From Candidatus Laterigemmans baculatus (GTDB lineage Bacteria > Planctomycetota > Planctomycetia > Pirellulales > Pirellulaceae), in the NCBI RefSeq assembly GCF_010367455.1, contig NZ_WRPR01000078.1:1-64000 (forward strand): DNA of 64,000 nucleotides, in the 5' to 3' direction. This document shows positions 36,301 to 43,773 of this stretch, piece after piece; position 1 is the stretch's first letter, and each line of letters opens with the position of its first letter. The notes below the pieces were generated by a model that was given only the letters and a program-made list of their open reading frames with translations, did no database searches and was not told where the DNA came from. The translations under genes were made by a program, and so were the position numbers.

Positions 36301-36488
36301 AGCGGGAAGCGGGAGGCTATTTCTATCTGAGCGAGATCAGCGAGTTGCGGGCCGGGGAAACGGTCGAGTACACCTTGGTGTTGGAAAGCAGCAGTCCGCA
36401 GACCGGGGTCGTCCAGGTCGAAGCGTACAGCCGCCGCCAACCGACGCCGGTCAGCGCTCGCGAGGAAACGCGAGTCGATCCCCAGTAG
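33387..36488 (+). CDS. DUF11-repeat lipoprotein
   Basis: 1033 residues from ATG 33387 (start uncertain; no clear Shine-Dalgarno). A long N-region leads to a hydrophobic segment and lipobox LGGC (Cys77), so it is probably a lipoprotein. A Cys/Pro-rich part (80-180) follows, then Ig-like/DUF11 domains at about 350-460, 470-575, 590-690, 700-800 and 915-1025 (e.g. VTIYANVSNPGDLPTGKVQV, DVTNIGSQPLSDVRLQVSGD, FRYFVQNPGRVPLTNVEVTA). A Pro/Gly/Thr linker (805-905) contains short tandem repeats. Likely a surface or envelope protein. The minus-strand frame of 842 codons over it is a shadow. Confidence 0.85.
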   Translation: MHIHHPQAVAAPVLSHLLPVRLARTAVTQSAGAPKSGAPKSGATPLKARAAGLLRTVLLSLVVAGLGLSGLGPLGGCAELRLPAIDPTGNCLFAPGAASTTLVHPSLCGPDGCLSGISCRSCLGRPGGCLSCLHGVLPEPAFSDPPPPPPCLQGQAPGTPGQPPQCVPGAPLSDDCATGPPAVMIGEHCHVKDFIHLPRKGRRGRLLLSPNRVVAPVGGEVVLLSGVCGNDGYLVTGEPIEWMLTPDSVGHFIEIAPDDASLLQRMANKREVDKVSGSFARGVTRTKPALITRGTRRTNDDVPLEPGQAWATISSPSEGVSRITALAPESDCWDQRRATTTIYWVDARWQFPAPQIARAGQPVALTTRVTRSEGTIPAVGWKVRYTILTPELAGFAPSGAPTMEAIVDDSGNAVATLQPVPGTSGTATIAMEVIRPAGTDTDVPELTLGSGQTLVTWSAPRLELRAGAPSVASFDEPVTIYANVSNPGDLPTGKVQVSTLLPEGVRLVGSDFDYYQSGNQIVWTYEEGIPPGVQGDINLTVTSRNPFRMEFQARDVTSELFATAEVRVDVFVPSLELSVAVAEGRERITVGEDTQFLIDVTNIGSQPLSDVRLQVSGDGGMNHVQEGSPTVFKDKDDGPLAPGATWSVATDFNVFEPGERCVNVTVTASGAQRADARACVTATNPVPVTPAVIAEIAGRPEVRVGEEALFRYFVQNPGRVPLTNVEVTATFTPQLELLSATEGFDAAALGQYQIKWRLAQVDPGQRIFLEGLYRVLGPTGPADQVLTVQVAEGASSEGSFDFRVLPAVPQPQTPPPVAPPPVGIPAPTIPSGPSTGGPAPGTGAPSTGAPSTGAPGTGGGLNAPPLQTDPRDARPTPGPAAPGTGAPGTGTPGTGAPGTGAGGNGAVVPGQLQLNVFDSDDPVVVGQPIRYTIRLTNPTPLPDSEVQIRFALSGQLRLRSIRQTVTPGEALQREAGGYFYLSEISELRAGETVEYTLVLESSSPQTGVVQVEAYSRRQPTPVSAREETRVDPQ

Positions 36489-36497
36489 AATTCGCAG

Positions 36498-36884
36498 ATG
36501 CCTCGGTTCGTCTTCCTGCGCCACGAAGTTCCCGCCAGCTACGGGCGGCGTTCCCACTTCGATTTGATGTTCGAAGTCGAGGGGCAACTGCGGACCTGGG
36601 CGGTCGACCAGTTGCCGACGCTCGGCGGCCCCGCAGTCGTGGCGACGCCTCTGCCGCCACACCGAATCGCCTACCTCGACTACGAAGGCCCGGTCTCGGA
36701 AAATCGCGGTAGCGTCCGTCGCGTGGCGCGAGGCACCTGCCGCGGTCCGCTCGCTCAAGGAGTCGAGCAAGGCGAAAACGCGCTCATCGCATTCGAAATC
36801 GAGTCGCCCGAACTGCAGGGGCGAATCGTGTTCGCCGGCGGAGAAGTCTGGCTGGAGGAAAACGAATCGGCCGCCGGACGGTAG
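36498..36884 (+). CDS. Stand-alone LigD-type 3'-phosphoesterase domain protein
   Basis: ATG 36498, 128 residues. Matches the phosphoesterase (PE) module of DNA ligase D: FVFLRHEVP, SHFDLMFEVEGQLRTWAV, LPPHRIAYLDYEGPVSENRG and GSVRRVARGTC. The HFDL His and the YEGP region correspond to the metal-dependent 3'-end-healing site. In LigD this module removes 3'-phosphates or ribonucleotides before end joining. No ligase, primase or Ku gene is nearby. Nine bases after the DUF11 gene, same strand. Confidence 0.8.
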   Translation: MPRFVFLRHEVPASYGRRSHFDLMFEVEGQLRTWAVDQLPTLGGPAVVATPLPPHRIAYLDYEGPVSENRGSVRRVARGTCRGPLAQGVEQGENALIAFEIESPELQGRIVFAGGEVWLEENESAAGR

Positions 36885-36920
36885 TGCCAAAGCGAGCGAC
36901 TTTTACCTGTCTTTTGAGCC

Positions 36921-37092
36921 GAAGGCGCTAGCCTCGGGCCCAGTCCGGTTGGCGCCGCAGGGAAGCGTTACGCTGCAGCGACGTTCAATCACACGTTCAT
37001 ACCGTTCGCCAGCGCGACGGAACCCGCGGCTAGCGCCGTCGGCTCACATTCCGTGAAAGCGACGGAACCCGCGGCTAGCGCCGTCGGCTCAC
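36921..37092. repeat. CTAGC-centred intergenic repeats in both orientations
   Basis: GAGCCGAAGGCGCTAGCCTC near 36921 in one orientation and two direct copies of a 34-base unit (core ACCCGCGGCTAGCGCCGTC) at 37014-37047 and 37059-37092. The last unit ends two bases before the stop codon of the following minus-strand gene. Confidence 0.8.
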
Positions 37093-37093
37093 T

Positions 37094-37930
37094 TCAGTTC
37101 TGCACCGAGCGGCCTTCGCTCGAGCGGGAGATGCGGTGCGAGGCCAGTTTGTAGACCGGTCCGCGGGGCTGAAAGACGACGCGGGCTTGGGGGCCGGTGT
37201 GGCCCGCCATCGTGATCCGGCCTTCGCTGAGCGAGACCGACTCGACGATCACCGGCGTCCGCACGTAGCTCGGATGGATGCTGGGAACGGTGACCAGGGC
37301 GATCGGGTGGCCAGCGTCGTTCTGGTCCCAGCGAATTTCCAACTCGTCGCGGGCGGCGCGGCGAGTGATATTGTCGACGAACCGGCCCAGCGGAAGAGGG
37401 AGCGCGCCGGCCTTCAGCTGGCGGACTTCGAGCGCCAGCACGTTGGGCTCGGCCGTCAGCTGGATGGCCAGCTCGAACGAGACGACCGTTTCGATGCGGC
37501 TGTCCTTGTACCGTGCGGCGGCCAAAATTTTATCGTCTTGGATCACGACTCGTGGCTCCTCGACCCCGGCCGGGAGGACTTTGGAGAACTCCTGCGGCAG
37601 CTGGTGGACGAGCCAGGCATTGATCTGGGCTTCGGTGAACGTGGCTTCCCAGCCCCCGAGTTGGCCCACCTGGGTGGTCAGGATCTCGACTTCGTGTTCC
37701 AGCTCGCGGCTGGCTTCGATCACGTCGGTCGGCATCCGCCGAGCCGCCTGGAGGTAGAAATCAGGAACTTCCCGAGTTTTGCGGAGCGCCCACTGAGCGG
37801 AAAATCCTAACGCTGCGCCGACTCCGATGAGCGACAATGCGGCGCAGCCCAGCAAGCGGCGAAGCCTTCTTCTTTTGCGAGGCTTCGAGGCTTGAGCGAC
37901 CTCAGTGTCGCTTTGGTTCAATTCGCTCAT
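37094..37930 (-). CDS. Membrane-anchored protein of unknown function
   Basis: ATG 37930 (MSELNQSDTEVAQASKPRKR), 278 residues; the longer frame to 38158 is a shadow of the upstream gene. A basic patch (KPRKRRRLRR) precedes one transmembrane helix (LLGCAALSLIGVGAALGFSA), so N-in, C-out topology. The exported part has beta-rich segments (ATFTEAQINAWLVHQLPQEF, VVSFELAIQLTAEPNVLALE). The FTEAQINAWL pattern resembles lipid- or BPI-like scaffold proteins but no family is certain. 74 bases after the GHL10-like gene. Confidence 0.7.
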   Translation of the reverse strand: MSELNQSDTEVAQASKPRKRRRLRRLLGCAALSLIGVGAALGFSAQWALRKTREVPDFYLQAARRMPTDVIEASRELEHEVEILTTQVGQLGGWEATFTEAQINAWLVHQLPQEFSKVLPAGVEEPRVVIQDDKILAAARYKDSRIETVVSFELAIQLTAEPNVLALEVRQLKAGALPLPLGRFVDNITRRAARDELEIRWDQNDAGHPIALVTVPSIHPSYVRTPVIVESVSLSEGRITMAGHTGPQARVVFQPRGPVYKLASHRISRSSEGRSVQN

Positions 37931-38004
37931 TCCGTCGGCCTCGCTGTGCTCAAGGATCCGCAGACAACAACAATCCGTTCTACAACGTCTTGTCCGGTCG
38001 TTTG

Positions 38005-41000
38005 TCAAAAACGTAACGGCTCGGGCAACCATTCCCGCAGACGCCGGGCGACACCGGGAGGAGGTTCTTCGGAGGACGCAGGATGGAGGTTCGATCCCCC
38101 CGCTGGCGGCGCGGCCGGTGACGGGGCGGATCCACCGGCTGCGGGCATCCGCAACCATCGTAGATACTTTGCCCAGTGCGAGTCGAGCAAACGGGCGGCC
38201 GCGGTAAAATCGCCCCGCCGCATCCGCTCGACTGCGACAAACATTTGCCGCTGCAGTTCGCTGCGTTCCCGTTCGGTCAAGTAAAAATCATAGAGCCGCA
38301 CCTCGTCGATAGCGATTTCGCCGGCGGAAATCAAATCGATCGCCACCCGCAGCTCCTCGACCTCGCTCGCCGGAAGGTCGGGAACCATCAGCCAGAGGGG
38401 TTCGTCCGGCCAGGCTCCCCCGGCGGGAACCGTGACTTCGAGGCTCCGTCGCAAGGCGGTGTCGCGGATCCGGCCCTCGAAGGCGAGGCGAATTCGAGGG
38501 GCTCCGGAGAGACTGCGGGCCCGTAGCGAGACGGCGATGCGGCCGGTTGGGGGAGTGGTGATCGGGTCGCTCAGCAGCCACGTGCGAGCTCCCGGACGCG
38601 GTTCGTTGCGGAGCACGATCGCCCGTCGTCCGTCCGCCGCGTCGGCATCAAAGCGAACGCAATCGGGCGGGTGCTGGGCCCGCAGCCAACCCTCGATCCG
38701 CTCTTCGCTGCCGGTCTCAAAACTGCCGTTCTGGAGCGCCGGGTAGGATCGGGGGCGGCCGAGGATCGAGATCCGCGCCGACAGCTCTTCGACTTGCGAA
38801 GCGAGTTCCGCGGCGACGCGATCCGCCGCCAGCGGCACGCCGCTCCACGCCGCTACGCCTCGAGCTGGACCGCGGACGTGCAGGGCGACCAACTCGCCAG
38901 GACCGAGCTCACCGGCCCAGGTCGTGCTCAATCCCGAAGGCGCCGTTCCTCGCTGGACCTGGGCAAAGCGTTGGCCGATCGTCCACGTCTGCGGGGCGTC
39001 ACCGAGCAAGCGGACTTCGGTCCCGGCGGCCGCGTCGGTGGCGATCTGCACCCGCATCCGCCAGGGAGCGGTGTTCACGGCATAGATGTACAAGCCGTTC
39101 TCGTCGCGGTACTGCCTCACCCGCACCGAGCTGGCCGCGGCATCCTCGGTGGGGACCGACTGAAACGGGGCTTCGGGAAGGGCCGCGAAGGCTGCCATGA
39201 ACGACCGTCCCATCGCTTCCTGCCCCCGCGAGGGAGCCCAGCCGCCGACGGCGATCAGCTGCGGGTCGAGGCTGTCGAGCATCCGGGCCAACCGCAGCCG
39301 ATAGGCCTCGCCTCCAGGCACCGCCTGGGTGAACAGCCGCAGCGGCTCTCCATTGCGTTGCCAGGGAACCGCGGTGGCGGAAACGGACACGAGTTGCTCG
39401 GTGGGGGGACGGAACAGCATGCTGCCGGCAGCGCCGCTGGCTTGCGAGAGGAGGTGGTCCCAGCCGAGGTCTTCGAACAATTTTGCGTCGTCGACCCGCC
39501 GCGCCGGCTCGACCAGTAGCTGCTCGCGAAGCAACCGCACGGGAACGATCCCGGGGCGGGCTGCGAGGTCCTGCCAGTCGAGGCCGCAAGCGGCCGCGTC
39601 GACACCGCTCGGCGCCCCGCCGCCGGGCTGCGGCAGCATGTCGGCGGTCAGCAGCACGAGCGGTCGGCCGCCGGTCTCCGAGGCTAGCCGTTCATACAGT
39701 CCGCTCAGCTGCCGTTGCCGCCAAACCGAGAACCACTCGGCCGCCTCGCCATCGAGCCAAGCGTGAATGGCGGCGCCCGAGGGAGGCGGATTGGGAGTGT
39801 CGCCGCGGGACCAGTCGCTGCGCAGCCGCTCGAGCGTGCGGAGATCGCGCCCCCAGGCCGGCGACGGCAGTTGCAGGTAAGTTTGGGGGCCCAGATGCAG
39901 GCCGAGCCCGGCGAAGGAGCGGTGGTGCCCGTACCGGTTGCGGAGCTCCTGGACGACCGCCGAGACCTGCGCCTCGGTCCGCGGATCGAGCACGTTGTAA
40001 TAGGGAGCCAGACCGTGCCGCGGCGGACGACGCTCGACGTACTGACGCCCCAACGCGTCGGTCCACTGAAGCCCGACCGCCGTTTCGGGGTGCTCCAGGG
40101 CCGCTTCCAGCCGAGGCAGCGGTGTAGCCAGCTCGACGCCGGCGACGAGCCGCAATCCCGAACGCTGGAACAGCCGCAGCATCAACTCCAGCACGTCCTT
40201 GCGAAGCGGATCGCGGCCATCCGAAAAGAACGTCCCTGTGTCGTAGCGAGGCGTGGCAGCGAAAACGCTCGTCGGGTAGAGCGCTCCTCCTTCTCCGATC
40301 ACCGTCATCACCGCCGCATTGCCGCCGCTCGCCTGAACGTAGTCGACCAACCGATGGCCGGCTTGCAAGAACGTATTCCAGTCCTGCAGGACGACCGCTC
40401 CGTCGGCGTCGACGGCTCCCTGACAACCGAAGACGTCGGTCATCAAGGGCTTGTCCAAATAAATCGCGGCCAGTCGACCTTGCGCCCCGGGTGCGGTTCC
40501 GCCAGCCAATCGCCCTCCAGCCATTCGATCGGGACCCGCTTCGACCGCAATCGACTCGATCCGCACGCTTCGCTGCGGGTCGGGGTTGTGGATGATTACG
40601 ACCGGCTGGTGGTAGCGGGGCCAGAACACCACGCGGTGCTCGCCCCACAACGCACGGCTGCCAGCGGCAGTGGCGGCCGTACCAGCTCCGCCGCTCGGCA
40701 GCGGAGCGGCGGAGCCCGAGACGCGATTCAGTGGAGTCCCCGAGGCCAGCTCCGCTGGAGGCGAGATGCCCGCAGGCGCCGTCGGGGTGGGAAGCGTCCG
40801 GGGCTGCTCGCCAGTGAAATCGAAAGCGGCCACGTCGGGCTCGTGCACCACACCGCCGTCGACCCCCAGGGCCGAGGATTTGCCGGCTGCGTTGGGTTCG
40901 CGGATGCTGATCCCGATTTTCACGGGCTGGTCGGCCGGATAGCGGACGACGACGACGTGCGGTTTACCGAGCTGGTCGACCGGAATCGGCTGGACCATCC

Positions 41001-42234
41001 AGTCGCCGGGAGCGAGCGCGGCGACCTCGCGGCCCGCGTAACTCTCTGGCGCCAGCGGTTTCCCCGATTCGGCATTGGTCGCTCCGACGCCGAGCCAATT
41101 GCGGTCGAGCGGACGCAGCCGAGCGATCTCCCGCATCGGCGTCGGGTCGACTGGCGGCGGCAAGGGCTCGAGGACGACGAACTGCACCGCACGCTCGGCG
41201 AAGGCTTCGGCTGCGAATGCGCTGCCAGCAAAGGGACCCGCGGCAAAAGCTCCGGGGTTAAAAATCTCCGGACGAGCCAGCCGATCGACGAGACTTCCGC
41301 CGCCGCTCGGGACCAACCGCGTGTGCAGCGTATAGACCCCCTCGCGCTCGGGTAGCTTGAGACTTCCGGCGTCGAGCTTCACCGCAACCGCCGCCGCGGC
41401 CAGCGACTCGGCATCTTCGGCATCGATCCTCACCGTTCGCTGCCAGAGTGGCGCGCGGCCTTTGTCGCCATCGCGAAGCAGTTTCATCTGCAGCTCGAGG
41501 GGACGCGAGTCGGGCACGGTCACCGCGTTGAGCGTGACCCCCAAGGGGACCTCTTCCGAGGCTGAAAAGACTAGATTTCCGGAGGAGCCGAGGCGGACGT
41601 GGAGCGAATCGCCCGGAGCCCGCGTGACCCACAGCCGAACGCCCCCGGCGATGACTTGGTCGTAAGAACCATCGATTAGATCTTCGATCGGCAGAGCGAC
41701 GTTCGCCGTCTGTTCCCCGGGCGCTCCGGGAGCGGGCGCAGCCGCCGCATCGCGGAGCCGCAGCCTCAGCCGCAGCACATCGCTTGCGCTGCCCACAAAA
41801 CGCGTCTCAAAGCCGAGGCGGTCCGACGCGCCGCGGGGCTGGACGCGGACCGATTGGCGGTCCGGGCGGAGCCAAAAACCGCCGGTCGTCCCCGCATCCA
41901 TCGAAAGGTTTTCGGGAGTCTCGAAGTTGCCTTGCGAAGCGAGCAATTCCCCTTCGATCTCGAGCGGCGTGTCGCAGATCAAGCGGACGCGGAGTGCCAG
42001 CTCGACTCCCTCAGCCCCATCGGCGGCGAGGCCTTTGTCGGCGGCGAGGCCTTTGTCGGCGGCGAGGCTCTCAACGGTGGCGGGTGCCCCTTCGGCTGCC
42101 CGCGAGGCGTCGGCGGCGAAAAATCCACCGCAGATCCAGACGAAAAACGCGACGCTCCCGAGCAGCGCCGACCGGAACCGGTCGACCCGCTTCGCGTGCT
42201 CGTCTTTCGGCATCGGACGTCCGTGTCCGGCCAT
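38005..42234 (-). CDS. Very large secreted glycoside-hydrolase-like (GHL10) protein
   Basis: I use ATG 42234 (MAGHGRPMPKDEHAK), 1409 residues; ATG 42282 is an alternative 16 codons upstream. Signal peptide (LLGSVAFFVWICGGFFAADA). The centre (about residues 570-1050) resembles family-10-like glycosyl hydrolases/DUF187 TIM barrels: GHRLVDYVQASGGNAAVMTV, GLRLVAGVELATP, ELRNRYGHHRSFAGLGLHL and a late GWAPSRGQEAMGR. The flanks are beta-rich, and the end has a carbohydrate-binding-like domain (PALQNGSFETGSEERIEGWL). Likely acts on polysaccharide outside the cytoplasm. Active-site acids not assigned. An 18-base tandem duplication encodes the repeated LAADKG near the N-terminus. Confidence 0.75.
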   Translation of the reverse strand: MAGHGRPMPKDEHAKRVDRFRSALLGSVAFFVWICGGFFAADASRAAEGAPATVESLAADKGLAADKGLAADGAEGVELALRVRLICDTPLEIEGELLASQGNFETPENLSMDAGTTGGFWLRPDRQSVRVQPRGASDRLGFETRFVGSASDVLRLRLRLRDAAAAPAPGAPGEQTANVALPIEDLIDGSYDQVIAGGVRLWVTRAPGDSLHVRLGSSGNLVFSASEEVPLGVTLNAVTVPDSRPLELQMKLLRDGDKGRAPLWQRTVRIDAEDAESLAAAAVAVKLDAGSLKLPEREGVYTLHTRLVPSGGGSLVDRLARPEIFNPGAFAAGPFAGSAFAAEAFAERAVQFVVLEPLPPPVDPTPMREIARLRPLDRNWLGVGATNAESGKPLAPESYAGREVAALAPGDWMVQPIPVDQLGKPHVVVVRYPADQPVKIGISIREPNAAGKSSALGVDGGVVHEPDVAAFDFTGEQPRTLPTPTAPAGISPPAELASGTPLNRVSGSAAPLPSGGAGTAATAAGSRALWGEHRVVFWPRYHQPVVIIHNPDPQRSVRIESIAVEAGPDRMAGGRLAGGTAPGAQGRLAAIYLDKPLMTDVFGCQGAVDADGAVVLQDWNTFLQAGHRLVDYVQASGGNAAVMTVIGEGGALYPTSVFAATPRYDTGTFFSDGRDPLRKDVLELMLRLFQRSGLRLVAGVELATPLPRLEAALEHPETAVGLQWTDALGRQYVERRPPRHGLAPYYNVLDPRTEAQVSAVVQELRNRYGHHRSFAGLGLHLGPQTYLQLPSPAWGRDLRTLERLRSDWSRGDTPNPPPSGAAIHAWLDGEAAEWFSVWRQRQLSGLYERLASETGGRPLVLLTADMLPQPGGGAPSGVDAAACGLDWQDLAARPGIVPVRLLREQLLVEPARRVDDAKLFEDLGWDHLLSQASGAAGSMLFRPPTEQLVSVSATAVPWQRNGEPLRLFTQAVPGGEAYRLRLARMLDSLDPQLIAVGGWAPSRGQEAMGRSFMAAFAALPEAPFQSVPTEDAAASSVRVRQYRDENGLYIYAVNTAPWRMRVQIATDAAAGTEVRLLGDAPQTWTIGQRFAQVQRGTAPSGLSTTWAGELGPGELVALHVRGPARGVAAWSGVPLAADRVAAELASQVEELSARISILGRPRSYPALQNGSFETGSEERIEGWLRAQHPPDCVRFDADAADGRRAIVLRNEPRPGARTWLLSDPITTPPTGRIAVSLRARSLSGAPRIRLAFEGRIRDTALRRSLEVTVPAGGAWPDEPLWLMVPDLPASEVEELRVAIDLISAGEIAIDEVRLYDFYLTERERSELQRQMFVAVERMRRGDFTAAARLLDSHWAKYLRWLRMPAAGGSAPSPAAPPAGGSNLHPASSEEPPPGVARRLREWLPEPLRF

Positions 42235-42312
42235 TGGATTTTCACGCAAATCGAGTGAAAAAAGTAAACAAACGGAGGGCATCCTACAGACGCCGGCAAA
42301 TCCGAGTAAAGG

Positions 42313-43773
42313 TCAGCCGCGTGCTACGGCGGCGACCAAACGTTCGGCGGCGCGGCGGGCGGTGCCGACGACCGGGGCGATCCCGACCCCGTGCAGAGCG
42401 TTGCCAGCGATCTCAAGTCCCGGCAGCTTCTCGAGCTCCGCTTCGATCCGCTCCACCCGCTGCCGGTGGCCGACGTGGTACTGCGGCATCGCTCGAGTCC
42501 AGCGGCGGACGATACTCAGCTCCGGCTCTCCGCTCAGGCCCACCAGCTCGCCCAACTCCTCGCGAGCGATCTCGATCAACCGCGCATCGTCCTGCTCGAG
42601 CAGTTCCGGCTGCAGTGCCCCGCCGATGAAGACCCGGATCAGCGTCCGCCCCGGCGGCGTCCGGCCGGGAAACTTATGGCTAGCAAAACTACCGGCCAAG
42701 ATCCGCCGTCGGTCGACCGCCGGCACCACGAACCCAAAGGCGTCGGGAAGGCGAGCAATCTTTGACGTCTCCACACCAAGTACGACGACGGCACTGCTTG
42801 CATACGGAATCGCCGCTAACTCATCGGCCGCGATTCGCGCGAGCGGTGCTCCGTCGGCGGAACGGGATCCCGAGGCGTCGAGCAGCGATGCGGCGACCGG
42901 CGCGGAGACCGCCAACAGCACCCCATCGACCATGAGCTCGTCGCGGCCCTCGATCCGCAGTCGCCAACGGCCATCGCTCTCGCGGGCCAGTGATTTGAGG
43001 GGTGCGTTGAATTGAATGGCTTCCGGCGGCAGCGAGCCCATGAGCTCCTCGAACAACCGCCCCATCCCCTCGGGAAACACGCGAAATTGGCCGTACCGCG
43101 CTCCGCTGCTCGCTCGCTCAAGCGACGCTGCCTCGTCGCGGCGTGAAGCGAGCGTGGCGGCGATCAAGCTCCCATGCTCGCGCTCCATCTTCACGAACTG
43201 AGGCATCGTCGCCTGCATGCTCAGCTGCTCGGCATCGGCGGTGTAGATCCCAGCCACCAACGGCTGGACCAAGCGATCCAAGACTTCGCGGCCAAACCGC
43301 CGGCGGACGAACGAAGCCAGACTTTCGTCCGCGTCGTCTCGCCGCGGTTTGACGAACCGTTCTCCCAAAAGCCGGCATTTGCCCCTCCAGGAGAGCAGCG
43401 GCGTTCGCAACACGGCTCCCATCCGCGTCGGCCGCATCAGCACGAAGCCCTCGGGGACGGGGACCAGCCGCTTGCCACGACTGATCATCGCCCGCCGCCC
43501 TCGCGGCTCGGGCTCGATCAGATCCCCCTCGACGCCGAGATCGCGGCACAACTGCAGGGCGTCGGGGGGATTCGTCGAGAAGCAGTCGGCACCGTGCTCG
43601 ATCAACCACCCGTCGCGGCGTTCCGTCGCGATCACCCCGCCGGTGTGGTCCTCCGCTTCGAGGACCAGGAGCTCCGCTTCGGGCACCGCGCGGTGCAGGT
43701 AGTAGGCGGCTGCCAGTCCCGACAGCCCGCCACCGATCACCGCCAACCGCAGGGAAGGCCTCACACTGTTCAC
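42313..43773 (-). CDS. hemY: Protoporphyrinogen oxidase (oxygen-dependent, FAD)
   Basis: GTG 43773, 486 residues, normal for the HemY/PPOX family (also called hemG/pgoX). Oxidises protoporphyrinogen IX to protoporphyrin IX, the penultimate heme step, at the inner membrane. FAD site VIGGGLSGLAAAYYLHRA with following VLEAEDHTGGVI, the EHGADCFSTNPP segment, and the C-terminal FAD motif EIAGNALHGVGIAPVVGTA. Its start overlaps the stop of the PVC dehydrogenase by four bases (GTGA), so both are made from one message. Heme supply and a cytochrome-bearing dehydrogenase would fit together. Confidence 0.9.
   Translation of the reverse strand: MNSVRPSLRLAVIGGGLSGLAAAYYLHRAVPEAELLVLEAEDHTGGVIATERRDGWLIEHGADCFSTNPPDALQLCRDLGVEGDLIEPEPRGRRAMISRGKRLVPVPEGFVLMRPTRMGAVLRTPLLSWRGKCRLLGERFVKPRRDDADESLASFVRRRFGREVLDRLVQPLVAGIYTADAEQLSMQATMPQFVKMEREHGSLIAATLASRRDEAASLERASSGARYGQFRVFPEGMGRLFEELMGSLPPEAIQFNAPLKSLARESDGRWRLRIEGRDELMVDGVLLAVSAPVAASLLDASGSRSADGAPLARIAADELAAIPYASSAVVVLGVETSKIARLPDAFGFVVPAVDRRRILAGSFASHKFPGRTPPGRTLIRVFIGGALQPELLEQDDARLIEIAREELGELVGLSGEPELSIVRRWTRAMPQYHVGHRQRVERIEAELEKLPGLEIAGNALHGVGIAPVVGTARRAAERLVAAVARG

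Noticed and set aside
34362-36890. 842-codon minus-strand open frame
   Set aside because: Antisense of the DUF11 lipoprotein gene; the domains are on the plus strand.
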